Assembly: GCF_000285275.1 (NCBI RefSeq)
Contig: NZ_CADO01000019.1
Span: 1 to 33,406, forward strand
Reading direction: 5' to 3'
Length of the DNA stretch: 33,406 bases
From: Acetobacter pasteurianus subsp. pasteurianus LMG 1262 = NBRC 106471
Lineage (GTDB): Bacteria; Pseudomonadota; Alphaproteobacteria; Acetobacterales; Acetobacteraceae
Shown here: positions 1 to 8,801 of the stretch, one piece after another
Numbering within the stretch: position 1 is the stretch's first letter
Layout: each line of letters opens with the position of its first letter
Notes under the pieces: model-generated
Database searches by the model: none
What the model was told of the DNA's origin: nothing
What the model saw: only the letters and a program-made list of their open reading frames with translations
Translations under genes and position numbers: made by a program

Positions 1-14
1 ATGCACAGTTTCTG

Positions 15-50
15 AAACCCCGCTCAACCAATCGGTTGGCGGGGTTTTTT
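15..50 (+). terminator. Rho-independent terminator of a gene upstream of the window
   Basis: A GC-rich hairpin with arms AAACCCCGC and GCGGGGTTT and an inner CAACC/GGTTG stem around an AATC loop is followed by a run of six T. It is a textbook intrinsic terminator reading on the + strand. It ends a transcript whose gene lies mostly or wholly outside the window and isolates nicR from it. Confidence 0.88.
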
Positions 51-249
51 GTGTTGCACCATACGATAGTGATGCATGAATATCATTTAAATCGGCTAGA
101 TAGAAAATATGCTAGTAGATAATGGCAACGCTCATAAGGTGAGTTGTCCAAGATAAGTTGAGAATTCATTGGTAAGTAGTACTGATATCATACACTAGGA
201 ATTCAGAAGTTATCATTCGTTACTGGTATATATTTAAGGAGATTACGAT
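51..249 (+). promoter_or_regulatory. Leader and promoter region of nicR
   Basis: This 199-bp AT-rich stretch has no credible ORF. It ends in an AAGGAG ribosome binding site (236-241) at good spacing from the ATG at 250. A CGTTAC hexamer at 218-223 matches the core of the repeats found between nicR and nicC, so NicR may also bind here. That is inference from one short motif. Confidence 0.4.
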
Positions 250-702
250 ATGAAGGGTAATAAAAATAAGGCTGAACAGAATTATGCTTTAGATGAGCAA
301 GTTGGATTTCTGTTACGGCGTGCTTATCAGCGCCATACAGCTATCTTTCAAGAGCATATTCCGGACCAACATCTTACCTCTGCACAGTTTGCTGTTTTGG
401 TTACGACACAGAAGCTTGGCCAAGCTTCTTTAGTTCAGATTAGCCATGAAGCTGCGATTGACCATGCAACGTTGCGTGACATCGTATCGCGTTTGAAAAA
501 ACGTGGATTGTTAAAGGTAGAGCAGGGTAAGCAAGACCGCAGACAGAAACTTGTTTCGCTTATGCCAGAAGGTGAAAAGCTTTTGCGCGAGACCATTCCA
601 GTAGCACGGCAAGTGACAGATATGACGTTGTCTCCGTTAAATGAGTGTGAGCAGATTGCCGTGCTTCATATTTTGCAGAAATTATCTCATTGTGAAGAAT
701 AA
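250..702 (+). CDS. nicR: MarR-family regulator, probable nicotinate catabolism repressor NicR
   Basis: This 150-residue protein has the usual length and layout of a MarR winged-helix regulator. Helical dimerization segments sit at both ends, a recognition-helix region lies at about residues 60-85 (ISHEAAIDHATLRDIVSRL), and the wing carries the family DRR signature (about 96-98, QDRRQK). It is the first gene of the nicotinate cluster and points the same way as nicC, 306 bp downstream. MarR-type NicR (BpsR in Bordetella) controls nic genes in Pseudomonas and Bordetella, with 6-hydroxynicotinate as the ligand. The same role here is inferred from position and family. An AAGGAG site precedes the ATG. 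No TetR-type NicS is visible in the window. Confidence 0.85.
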   Translation: MKGNKNKAEQNYALDEQVGFLLRRAYQRHTAIFQEHIPDQHLTSAQFAVLVTTQKLGQASLVQISHEAAIDHATLRDIVSRLKKRGLLKVEQGKQDRRQKLVSLMPEGEKLLRETIPVARQVTDMTLSPLNECEQIAVLHILQKLSHCEE

Positions 703-737
703 TACTGTCATATCAGCACTTTATTGACAGTTCAGAA

Positions 738-747
738 ATACGTTACG
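738..747 (+). promoter_or_regulatory. Upstream copy of the ATACGTTACG repeat
   Basis: The 10-mer ATACGTTACG occurs here and again at 881-890, where it forms one arm of a dyad. Two identical 10-mers in one 306-bp intergenic region suggest an auxiliary binding site for the cluster regulator. The function is inferred. Confidence 0.35.
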
Positions 748-765
748 TCCACATCTATCGTTATA

Positions 766-834
766 GAAAATCATAAAAACATAACTGGTTTTTGTGTTTT
801 GAGATTCTGATGATTTTCATAATTTGAAAATCTC
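766..834. repeat. Overlapping inverted repeats between nicR and nicC
   Basis: GAAAATCAT (766-774) is the reverse complement of ATGATTTTC (810-818). The second arm also pairs with a further copy, since GATTTTC (812-818) is complementary to GAAAATC (826-832). Mutually exclusive foldings are therefore possible. It could be a weak nicR terminator or a regulatory site. No T-tract follows, so termination is uncertain. Confidence 0.4.
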
Positions 835-883
835 ACGATATCTCACACGAAGAACAAAGAATAATAAATACTAAAAATCAATA

Positions 884-903
884 CGTTACGAAAAAACGTA
901 ACG
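884..903. promoter_or_regulatory. Perfect dyad upstream of nicC, candidate NicR operator
   Basis: CGTTACG, six A residues and CGTAACG form a perfect inverted repeat with 7-bp arms. It lies about 18 bp upstream of a TTGACG -35-like element (921-926), and the nicC start is at 1009. Position and symmetry fit a dimeric MarR operator controlling the nicC-E operon. Assignment to NicR is inference. Confidence 0.5.
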
Positions 904-1008
904 ATAATGAAATTATTCCCTTGACGTTTTTACGATCCTCCCTGAACATCCATATATCGCGTATACGCTATTAAGTCTGTAATTTTACTGCTGGTCGGGA
1001 GAGTTAAT

Positions 1009-2133
1009 ATGTCAGGTGGAGTTCGTATAGGCATTGCAGGGGCAGGGCTTGGTGGCGTTGCAGCGGCAGGGCTACTGGAAAAAGCTGGTTTTGATGTTGT
1101 TCTGTTCGATCAGGCTCCCGCGTTTTCTCGGCTGGGTGCGGGTATTCAGTTCGGGCCCAATGTCCTTAAAATTCTCGCTACTTTAGATGGCTTGGATAAA
1201 AAGCTAGAAGAAATTTCATGTCTTCCTGATTATTGGGTTAGCCGTAAGTGGGATGATGGTACAGTTATGGCCAAAATTCCGCTTAATGCTGAGCGGGAAC
1301 GTTATGGTGCTCCTTATATTACAATTCATCGTGGTGATCTGCATCAGGCCATGCTGGACTGTGTAAGCCCAGAACGTGTGAAATGGGGCCATAAACTGGT
1401 CGATTTTACAGATGATGGACAAGGCGTTACGCTGAATTTCGAAAACGGTGCTTCAGAAAAGGTTGATATCCTTATTGGTGCTGATGGCATAAATTCACGT
1501 GTGCGCGAAAAAATCTTTGGTCTTGATGAGGCTGTTTATACTGGATGGATTGCACATCGTGCCATTATTCCGGGTGCAGCTGCAAAAAGCTTAGGCGCAG
1601 ATCTGAATGCAAAGTGGTGGTCTGCTGATCGGCATATCGTGTGCTATTATCTAGATAAGAACGAAGATGAGTTTTATCTGGTAACTGGGGAGCCAGCAGA
1701 ATGGACTTCTCGGGCTGGACAGTTGCCCAGTTCGCGTGAAGCATTGCGTGAAGCATTCAAAGGCTTTCATCCAATGGTTCAGGGCTATATCGACGCGACT
1801 GACGTTGTCACCAAATGGCCCCTCAAGACACGCGCACCACTTCCAGTTTGGTATCAGGGTCGTTCAGTATTGCTGGGGGATGCTTGCCACCCAATGAAGC
1901 CGCATATGGCGCAGGGCGCAGCCATGGCAGTGGAAGACGCTGCCGTTTTGGCCCGGTGCCTTGCTGAATTAGGTACAAAGGATCTGGAACGTACATTCCG
2001 CTCTTATCATGAGGCACGAAAAGAGCGTGCGACCAAGGTTCAGAGCATTTCTAATGCAAATACATGGCTACGGCAGCCAGAAGACCCTTACTGGTGTTAC
2101 GGTGACAATATCTACGATCTGACAATCGAATAA
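1009..2133 (+). CDS. nicC: 6-hydroxynicotinate 3-monooxygenase NicC
   Basis: This 374-residue flavoprotein monooxygenase decarboxylates and hydroxylates 6-hydroxynicotinate to 2,5-dihydroxypyridine using NADH and O2. The sequence shows the N-terminal FAD dinucleotide motif GAGLGG (about residues 10-15), the DG motif around GADGINSRVRE, and the second FAD-binding GD motif (LLGDACHPMKPHMAQGA) in the last third. Length and motif order match group A aromatic hydroxylases such as P. putida NicC. It is the first enzyme gene after the regulatory region. nicA follows after 23 bp, so it probably heads the nic operon. A GGGAGAG ribosome binding site precedes the ATG. The substrate assignment rests on the cluster as much as on the family. 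Confidence 0.92.
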   Translation: MSGGVRIGIAGAGLGGVAAAGLLEKAGFDVVLFDQAPAFSRLGAGIQFGPNVLKILATLDGLDKKLEEISCLPDYWVSRKWDDGTVMAKIPLNAERERYGAPYITIHRGDLHQAMLDCVSPERVKWGHKLVDFTDDGQGVTLNFENGASEKVDILIGADGINSRVREKIFGLDEAVYTGWIAHRAIIPGAAAKSLGADLNAKWWSADRHIVCYYLDKNEDEFYLVTGEPAEWTSRAGQLPSSREALREAFKGFHPMVQGYIDATDVVTKWPLKTRAPLPVWYQGRSVLLGDACHPMKPHMAQGAAMAVEDAAVLARCLAELGTKDLERTFRSYHEARKERATKVQSISNANTWLRQPEDPYWCYGDNIYDLTIE

Positions 2134-2156
2134 CCGTAGAAAAGAGGAGGGACGTT

Positions 2157-2639
2157 ATGGCAGCCAGCGTCTTTCTAACAGTTAATGGCTGCCGTCATGC
2201 AATTACGGCAGCAGGAAATACACCGCTTCTTGCAATTTTGCGTAACGATTTGGGGCTGAATGGCCCCAAATATGGCTGCGGTTTAGGAGCATGTGGCGCC
2301 TGCACGGTGCTGATGGACGGGAAAGCTGCACGTAGCTGTGTGGTCTCGTTAAATGCTGCAGCAAAGTGCAAAAACATTGTGACACTGGAAGGGCTTTCTC
2401 CCGATGGAAGCGATCCTGTGCAAAAAGCTGTGGTTGCAGCGCAGGCAGCACAATGTGGCTACTGCCTAAACGGTATGGTCATGACATTGCGGGCATTTTT
2501 AGATGCAAATCCGCACCCTGATGAAGACGCATTGAAAGCTGCCTTGCGCTACAATCTTTGTCGTTGCGGTACTCATGTAGAAATTATGCGCGCTGCACGT
2601 ATTGCAGCCGGTTTAGAAAAGGAGGATAGCGGAAAATGA
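2157..2639 (+). CDS. nicA: Nicotinate dehydrogenase small subunit, 2Fe-2S protein NicA
   Basis: This 160-residue ferredoxin-like subunit of the xanthine-dehydrogenase family passes electrons from the molybdenum centre in nicotinate hydroxylation to 6-hydroxynicotinate. The plant-type 2Fe-2S ligands are C41, C46, C49 and C61. The C-terminal helical 2Fe-2S domain has C100, C103, C135 and C137 (QCGYC and CRC motifs). All eight cluster cysteines are present. A GAGGAGGG ribosome binding site precedes the ATG. The stop codon overlaps the start of nicB in ATGA, so the subunits are translationally coupled. There is no separate FAD subunit, consistent with the NicAB type that sends electrons to cytochrome c domains. 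Confidence 0.93.
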   Translation: MAASVFLTVNGCRHAITAAGNTPLLAILRNDLGLNGPKYGCGLGACGACTVLMDGKAARSCVVSLNAAAKCKNIVTLEGLSPDGSDPVQKAVVAAQAAQCGYCLNGMVMTLRAFLDANPHPDEDALKAALRYNLCRCGTHVEIMRAARIAAGLEKEDSGK

Positions 2640-5600
2640 CCGGTGTGCTCCAGATATTCCGGAAATCTCTCCCTCCTAAAGGACTTTCTGCACGAGGGGA
2701 ATTTATCCCGCGGGATGAGGTTCTGGTTCAGATTGAAGAAAATGGTCAGGTCTTAGGGTTTTGTGGGCATGTAGACCTGGGTACAGGTATTGCGACTTCC
2801 CTGGCTCAGATTGTTGCAGAAGAACTGGATGCAGATCCTAAGCATGTCCGGATGGTGCTGGGGCATACTGATCGCACTCCTGATCAAGGAGCGACGATTG
2901 CAAGTGAGACTATTCAGGTTTCGTCTCGTCCATTACGTCGCGCAGCGGCACAGGCCCGCAAGCTATTATTGAAGCGTGCAGCACAGCTTACAAACTCTCC
3001 TGTTGAATCCTTATCTTTTCGAGATGGAAAACTGATAGGATCTCAGTCTCAAACGGCAGATTGGGGCATGGGGGATATTGTACGTGGTGTCCAAATTCGT
3101 GAGGAATTGGATGACACGACGCCGGTGAAGTCTCCATCGGAATATCGGTTGGTAGGGCGGAGCCATCCACGCGTCGACATTCCAGATAAAGTAACGGGGC
3201 GCATGGTTTATGTGCATGATGTGCGCGTAGATGGCATGCTGCATGGCCGTGTTATTCGGCCTCCTTACGCGGGTTACGATCATGGTCCGTTTGTAGGACG
3301 TTCTTTACTGAAAGTAGATCGTGCCTCCGTGGCCCATATTGAGGGCCTTGTGGATGTGGTGGTGATTGGTGATTTTGTTGGGGTGGTTGCTGAGCGTGAA
3401 GAGCAAGCAATTGCGGCAGCAGAAGCGTTACAAGTGACATGGGCACCTATTGCCGTACCCGATCTTTCTGATCCGATTGAAGCTGTAAGGGCTAACCCGT
3501 ACGAGCCGCGTGTCGTTCTGGATCGTGGGGATGTTGATGCAACGTTGAGCGAACTCTCTCATCGTCTGGATCGGGAATACCATTGGCCTTATCAGATGCA
3601 TGGCTCTATTGGGCCATCTTGCTCTGTGGCATCTTGGCATGAAGGGCACCTGAAAGTTTGGTCTGGTACGCAAAACCCCCATATGCTGCAGGCCGATATT
3701 GCTTTGTTAATGGATCTACCAGTAACAAATGTAACGGTTATCCGGCACGAAGCAGCAGGGTGTTACGGGCGTAATTGTGCGGATGATGTAGGGGGGGATG
3801 CCGCTCTTCTTTCTCGTGCAGTGGGACGGCCTGTTCGCGTTCAGCTTTCACGTGCTCAGGAACATGTTTGGGAGCCTAAAGGTGCGGCCCAGCTAGTACG
3901 TATTCAAGGTGGCTTGGATGCCCATGGCGCACCTGTCGCCTATAATCTGGATACAAGTTACCCGTCCAATGTGTCGCCGTTGCTGGCGCTGGTTCTTACG
4001 GGGCAAGTGCCCGCGGAAGTGCCTACTGTGGCTCAGATGGGGGATAGAACGTCTATTCCCCCCTATGATTACGCGAATGCACGGGTCACAGTAAAAGATA
4101 TGCCCCCTTTGGCGCGGGCTTCGTGGTTTCGTGGCGTGTCTGCACTGCCCAACAGCTTTGCGCACGACAGCTATATTGATGAGCTGGCAGCAGAGGCAGG
4201 TGTAGATCCGCTAGAATATCGCCTGCGCTACCTGCCCGATACACGTGCAGCAGAACTCCTTAAAGCCACAGCGGCAAAAGCTGGGTGGGAGCCGCAGACA
4301 CAACCACCACAGGTTGATCCAAAGGAACGCATCCTGCGTGGGCGTGGATTGGCCTATGCGCTGTATGTTCATGGGCCTTTTCCCGGCAAACCTGCCGCAT
4401 GGTCTGCATGGGTGGCTGATGTTGCGGTTGATCGTCTTACGGGGGAAGTAAGCGTTACGCGTGCTGTGGTCGGGCAAGATGCCGGGTTGATGATCAATCC
4501 GGCCGGTATTCGTCACCAACTGCATGGCAATGTCGTGCAGTCTACAAGCCGTGTACTGACAGAACAGGTTACGTTTGACAAGACAGGCGTAGAAAGCAAG
4601 GAATGGGGCGGATATCCGATTATTCAATTCCCGGATATTCCTGAAATCAACCCGGTGTTGATGGATCGTCCCGAGGAACCGCCTCTCGGAGCGGGAGAGT
4701 CCACATCCGTACCCAGTGCCGCCGCCATTGCAAACGCAATATATGCTGCTACTGGCGTACGTTTTCGGGATGTTCCGTTTACACCTGAAAAAGTCAAAAC
4801 ACGCCTGGATGAAGCGCTTGGGCCGTTAGAGCGTCCTTCCGTTGTGCCTTTGGCGCCGTTGTCTTCTCATGGAGAGACGGCCCGTCCGGCTATGGCAAGC
4901 CAAGGGTGGAAAGGATTGCTACGTAAGGCTGGGTTAGGAGCAGCTTTGGCTGTGGTTGGCAGTGCATTGGCAACAGTTTTGCCATGGCGTGCGCCTATTG
5001 CTCCAGTAGCTCCCCCAGTGCCCGGTATGTTTTCTGCGGAAATTATCGCCAAAGGTAAACAGGTTGCAGCAGCAGGGGATTGTGCTGTTTGCCATACAGC
5101 TCCGGGTGGTAAGGAAAATGCCGGTGGTTTTGCGTTAGAAACACCATTTGGCACAATTTATTCTACCAATCTCACGCCAGATCCTAAAACAGGTATTGGT
5201 CAGTGGTCTTATGCTGCCTTTGAACGCGCCATGCGTGAAGGGATTAGCCGAGATGGCAGGCATTTGTATCCTGCCTTTCCATACACAGCATTTGCAAAAA
5301 CAAGTGATGCAGACATGCAGGCGCTTTACGCTTACCTGATGTCGCAGGAACCTGTAGAGCAGAAGCTTCCCAAAACGTCATTGAAATTCCCGTATAACTT
5401 ACGTTTTTCCATGGCCGGGTGGAATACGCTGTTTCATAGCACAGCACCGTTCGTGCCGGATCAGAACCGTTCAGAGCAGTGGAATAGGGGAGCATATCTG
5501 GCGGAAGGTTTGGGTCACTGTTCTGCATGCCATACGCCACGGAATGCTTTGGGGGCAGAGCGCTGGAAAACAGCTTATCTAGCTGGAGGAGAAGCTGAAG

Positions 5601-6208
5601 GATGGGTTGCTCCCGCATTATCTTCGCTGTCACGTTCTCCTCTGCCGTGGAGCGAAGATGACCTTTACGCCTATTTGCGCACTGGATTTAGCCCCAATCA
5701 TGGCCCTGCTGGCGGCCCTATGGCACCTGTTGTGCACGCCATGGAAGACCTGCCAGATGAAGATGTACGTGCCATAGCCCATTACATCGCCTCTTTTGAT
5801 ACGCGGCATACAGCAGAAGCTGCACCAGCCTTACGGCAACAGATACTGGCTCGCACTGCAGATCTTCAATCCATGGAGAAAGGAGAAGGTGCGCGTATCT
5901 ACAATTCAGGCTGTGCAGTGTGCCATGAAGGAGAAGGGGCGCATCTGTATGGAGCACGTCCTCAGTTGGCTCTGAACAGTAATGTATGGGCCGATACGCC
6001 AGACAATCTTATTCGTGTAGTGCTTGATGGTGCACCATCACCAGCACATCAGGCAGCCAACATGATGCCAGCTTACCGTAACCTGTTGTCTGATCGGCAG
6101 ATTGCGGAAGTCGTGGCTTTCCTACGTCGCACCATGGCTCCGGAAAAGGGGGAATGGAGCGATCTTGTTGCTCGGGTTGCGCGCATTCGTGCGGAAGGAG
6201 GGCACTAA
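2636..6208 (+). CDS. nicB: Nicotinate dehydrogenase large subunit NicB, molybdopterin domain fused to triheme cytochrome c
   Basis: This is the 1190-residue catalytic subunit of nicotinate dehydrogenase (hydroxylase). Residues 1 to about 745 are the molybdenum-cofactor part, with the terminal GAGES motif giving the probable catalytic Glu688. A hydrophobic stretch near residues 763-783 probably anchors the chain. The C-terminal part then carries three c-type heme motifs, CAVCH at 816, CSACH at 962 and CAVCH at 1093. Length and domain order match P. putida NicB. No N-terminal export signal is evident, so the Moco part is probably cytoplasmic and the hemes periplasmic, feeding electrons to the respiratory chain rather than to NAD. 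That topology is inferred. The start overlaps the nicA stop. Confidence 0.93.
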   Translation: MTGVLQIFRKSLPPKGLSARGEFIPRDEVLVQIEENGQVLGFCGHVDLGTGIATSLAQIVAEELDADPKHVRMVLGHTDRTPDQGATIASETIQVSSRPLRRAAAQARKLLLKRAAQLTNSPVESLSFRDGKLIGSQSQTADWGMGDIVRGVQIREELDDTTPVKSPSEYRLVGRSHPRVDIPDKVTGRMVYVHDVRVDGMLHGRVIRPPYAGYDHGPFVGRSLLKVDRASVAHIEGLVDVVVIGDFVGVVAEREEQAIAAAEALQVTWAPIAVPDLSDPIEAVRANPYEPRVVLDRGDVDATLSELSHRLDREYHWPYQMHGSIGPSCSVASWHEGHLKVWSGTQNPHMLQADIALLMDLPVTNVTVIRHEAAGCYGRNCADDVGGDAALLSRAVGRPVRVQLSRAQEHVWEPKGAAQLVRIQGGLDAHGAPVAYNLDTSYPSNVSPLLALVLTGQVPAEVPTVAQMGDRTSIPPYDYANARVTVKDMPPLARASWFRGVSALPNSFAHDSYIDELAAEAGVDPLEYRLRYLPDTRAAELLKATAAKAGWEPQTQPPQVDPKERILRGRGLAYALYVHGPFPGKPAAWSAWVADVAVDRLTGEVSVTRAVVGQDAGLMINPAGIRHQLHGNVVQSTSRVLTEQVTFDKTGVESKEWGGYPIIQFPDIPEINPVLMDRPEEPPLGAGESTSVPSAAAIANAIYAATGVRFRDVPFTPEKVKTRLDEALGPLERPSVVPLAPLSSHGETARPAMASQGWKGLLRKAGLGAALAVVGSALATVLPWRAPIAPVAPPVPGMFSAEIIAKGKQVAAAGDCAVCHTAPGGKENAGGFALETPFGTIYSTNLTPDPKTGIGQWSYAAFERAMREGISRDGRHLYPAFPYTAFAKTSDADMQALYAYLMSQEPVEQKLPKTSLKFPYNLRFSMAGWNTLFHSTAPFVPDQNRSEQWNRGAYLAEGLGHCSACHTPRNALGAERWKTAYLAGGEAEGWVAPALSSLSRSPLPWSEDDLYAYLRTGFSPNHGPAGGPMAPVVHAMEDLPDEDVRAIAHYIASFDTRHTAEAAPALRQQILARTADLQSMEKGEGARIYNSGCAVCHEGEGAHLYGARPQLALNSNVWADTPDNLIRVVLDGAPSPAHQAANMMPAYRNLLSDRQIAEVVAFLRRTMAPEKGEWSDLVARVARIRAEGGH

Positions 6209-6275
6209 GCCATGTGTCTTTTACCTTTTGTCCAGCAGCGTCACACCGGAACGCCTTTTTTAGGGGAGCATTCCA

Positions 6276-7313
6276 ATGCCCGTAAGTGATTTTGAACTCG
6301 TCCAATCATGGCGTCAGGTTCTGGATCTTTGCAATTTGCAAAGCGGCCAGAGTGTTACGATTCTGACCTCAATAGGCACAAATGCACAAACCTTGCGCTG
6401 TGCTATTCTTGCGGTGCAGGAAAAAGGTGCCATTGCCAATCGGCTTGATTTACAGCCGACCAACGGCGGCACCTCGCTTTCACGAGATCCTTTGGCTTAT
6501 GTTGGCACAACACCGCTTACCGGCAATCGGGCCGCAGTGGAAATGCTAAAGGCCAGTGATCTTGTGCTGGATCTTATGACATTGCTTTTTTCTGCTGAAC
6601 AGCATGAGATTTTAGATGCTGGTGGGCGTATTCTGCTGGTTGTAGAGCCACCAGATGTATTGGTGCGTATGGCGCCTACGGCAGAAGATCGCACACGTGT
6701 TCTGGAAAATTCAGCACGGCTTAAAGCTGCCAAAGTTATGAAAGTTACATCTGCAGCGGGCACGGATGCTACGTTTGCGTTGGGGGAATATCCTATTCTG
6801 GAAGAATACGGTTTTGTAGATAAACCGGGCAGATGGGACCATTGGCCAAGCGGCTTTTTGGCAACATGGGCAAATGAAGGCTCGGCTGAAGGTAAGATTG
6901 TTCTGGCGCCGGGTGATATTCTTTTGCCACAGAAAAGTTACGTCACCGCTCCTATTACGTGTCACCTAGAAAAGGGATACGTGCGGGCTATTGAAGGTGG
7001 TTTTGAAGCAGACCACCTGCGTGATTATATGGAAAGCTTTCATGATCCCGAAGTTTTTGCAGTTTCGCATATAGGCTGGGGGTTACAGAACCGCGCACAT
7101 TGGTCTGTGATGGGTTTTTATGATCGTGAAGCCAGCATCGGTATGGACCCACGTGCCTGTGCCGGTAATTTCCTATGGTCTACAGGCCCCAATAATGAAG
7201 CTGGCGGTGACCGTGACACGGCCTGCCATATCGATATTCCCATGCGTGATTGCACAGTAATGCTGGATGATGAAGCCGTAGTGCGAAATGGCAAACTGGT
7301 AGGAGAATCCTAA
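6276..7313 (+). CDS. nicX: 2,5-dihydroxypyridine 5,6-dioxygenase NicX
   Basis: This 345-residue non-heme Fe(II) extradiol-type ring-cleavage enzyme opens 2,5-dihydroxypyridine to N-formylmaleamate. Its family is related to M29-type metallopeptidases rather than to classical extradiol dioxygenases. The expected iron ligands fall at His265 (SHIGWG), His318 and Asp320 (CHID), the same numbering as I recall for P. putida NicX. A 67-bp gap separates it from nicB, and an AGGGGAG ribosome binding site precedes the ATG. The stop overlaps the nicF start as TAATG, which indicates translational coupling. Confidence 0.92.
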   Translation: MPVSDFELVQSWRQVLDLCNLQSGQSVTILTSIGTNAQTLRCAILAVQEKGAIANRLDLQPTNGGTSLSRDPLAYVGTTPLTGNRAAVEMLKASDLVLDLMTLLFSAEQHEILDAGGRILLVVEPPDVLVRMAPTAEDRTRVLENSARLKAAKVMKVTSAAGTDATFALGEYPILEEYGFVDKPGRWDHWPSGFLATWANEGSAEGKIVLAPGDILLPQKSYVTAPITCHLEKGYVRAIEGGFEADHLRDYMESFHDPEVFAVSHIGWGLQNRAHWSVMGFYDREASIGMDPRACAGNFLWSTGPNNEAGGDRDTACHIDIPMRDCTVMLDDEAVVRNGKLVGES

Positions 7314-7945
7314 TGACAACTGAAGATATGCGTGATGAGGCACGGTATCAGAAACAGGGTTTTGGTAACGAGATCGGTATTGTTGGAGGTATCGGTCTGT
7401 TAATCATTGATTTTGTCAATGGTTTTGCTGATCCGGAAGCGTTTGGTGGTGGGAATATTCCTCAGGCTATTGAACGTACGCAGGATCTGCTTGCATTTGC
7501 GCGCAAAAAAGGTTGGAAAGTTGCACATTCACGCATCGTTTTTGCAGATGATGGTGCCGATGCAAATATCTTTTCCCTAAAGGTTCCTTCCATGCTGGGG
7601 CTTACGGAAAACAATCCGTCCTCGGCTATTGTGCCAGAACTTGCACCGGTGGCGGGTGAATACGTTGTGCGTAAAACGGTGCCTTCTGCATTTGCTGGCA
7701 CACCGCTTGCGGCCTGGTTTGTAAGTCATGGTGTGCAGACTGTGGTGGTGGCGGGGTGCGTAACATCGGGGTGTGTGCGTGCCAGTGTGCTGGACGCCAT
7801 GCAGGCTGGTTTTCGCCCTGTTGTTATCTCAGATTGCGTAGGAGATCGCGCGATTGGCCCGCATGAAGCCAATCTGTTCGATATGGCCCAGAAGGTTGCA
7901 GACGTTATGCCGTTGGATACGCTGCTATCCCGTATTTCTAATTAA
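7313..7945 (+). CDS. nicF: Maleamate amidohydrolase NicF
   Basis: This 210-residue isochorismatase-fold cysteine amidase hydrolyses maleamate to maleate and ammonia. The catalytic triad is visible as Asp33 (LLIIDFVNGF), Lys121 (VVRKTVPSAF) and Cys154 (GCVTSGCVRAS). Each is offset by four residues from the Asp29/Lys117/Cys150 triad I recall for P. putida NicF. This argues for the given start and against an indel in the core. Its ATG overlaps the nicX stop. nicD starts 21 bp downstream after an AGGAG site. Related isochorismatases act on other amides, but position in the cluster makes maleamate the likely substrate. Confidence 0.92.
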   Translation: MTTEDMRDEARYQKQGFGNEIGIVGGIGLLIIDFVNGFADPEAFGGGNIPQAIERTQDLLAFARKKGWKVAHSRIVFADDGADANIFSLKVPSMLGLTENNPSSAIVPELAPVAGEYVVRKTVPSAFAGTPLAAWFVSHGVQTVVVAGCVTSGCVRASVLDAMQAGFRPVVISDCVGDRAIGPHEANLFDMAQKVADVMPLDTLLSRISN

Positions 7946-7966
7946 TATTCAGGAGATTATTGAATT

Positions 7967-8761
7967 ATGAGTGAAGAAAAATTTCTTTATGGTGCCAACG
8001 TATATGCCAATGGTATTCGTCAGCATTATCTACGGTATGGCGGGAAAGGTAAGCCGTTGGTGTTGGCTCCTGGCATTACCAGCCCTGCCATTACATGGGG
8101 GTTTGTAGGAGAACGGCTTGCTGCGGATCATGATGTTTACATTCTTGATATACGTGGGCGCGGTCTTTCTTCAACAGGTCCTGATCTGGATTATGATCTG
8201 GATAGCTATGCTGATGATGTTTTGGAATTCATCAAAGCTCTTGGCCTAAAGGATGTTACACTTATGGGGCATTCCATGGGGGCACGTATTGCCATTCGTG
8301 CAGCGCGCAAGAATTCAGCAGATCTTGGCCAGCTTATCTTGGTCGATCCTCCTGTGAGCGGCCCTGGCCGGCGCGCTTATCCTGCAAATCTGGACTGGTA
8401 TACAGAATCTATCCGCCTTTCCCGCAAGGGGATGACTGCGGAAGATATGCAGCGCTTTTGCCCGACATGGACAGAGGAGCAGCGCCAACTACGTGCGGAA
8501 TGGCTGCATACTTGTGATGAACTGGCAACACGCATTTCGTTTGAGAAGTTCCATACGGAAGACATTCATCAGGATCTTCCTCATTTGAAAGTCCCAACGC
8601 GTTTGGTTGTCGCAACACGTGGTGGGGTTATTCAGAAAGAAGACGAAGTTGAAATATCCGGTTTGAACGGTGCCATTGAGATCGTGCACGTTGAAAACGC
8701 GGGGCATATGATCCCGTGGGATAATGAAGAAGGCTTTTATAGCGCTGTTGCTGTAAAATAG
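7967..8761 (+). CDS. nicD: N-formylmaleamate deformylase NicD
   Basis: This 264-residue alpha/beta-hydrolase converts N-formylmaleamate to maleamate and formate. The nucleophile elbow GHSMGA places Ser103. The probable acid is Asp127 (LVDPPV) and the base His247 (NAGHMIPWD). All three are shifted by two residues from the Ser101/Asp125/His245 triad I recall for P. putida NicD. The ATG follows an AGGAG site. The gene order X-F-D-E is compact. Formate is released, so a formate-oxidizing activity elsewhere in the genome would be useful; none is visible here. Confidence 0.92.
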   Translation: MSEEKFLYGANVYANGIRQHYLRYGGKGKPLVLAPGITSPAITWGFVGERLAADHDVYILDIRGRGLSSTGPDLDYDLDSYADDVLEFIKALGLKDVTLMGHSMGARIAIRAARKNSADLGQLILVDPPVSGPGRRAYPANLDWYTESIRLSRKGMTAEDMQRFCPTWTEEQRQLRAEWLHTCDELATRISFEKFHTEDIHQDLPHLKVPTRLVVATRGGVIQKEDEVEISGLNGAIEIVHVENAGHMIPWDNEEGFYSAVAVK

Positions 8762-8801
8762 CTTTAACTTTGAAGCTGCTGAATAAAGCAGGGGCTTTAA
8801 G

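Noticed and set aside
4211..4627. Long minus-strand frame inside nicB
   Set aside because: It is antisense to a conserved molybdopterin domain and has no family features or ribosome binding site.
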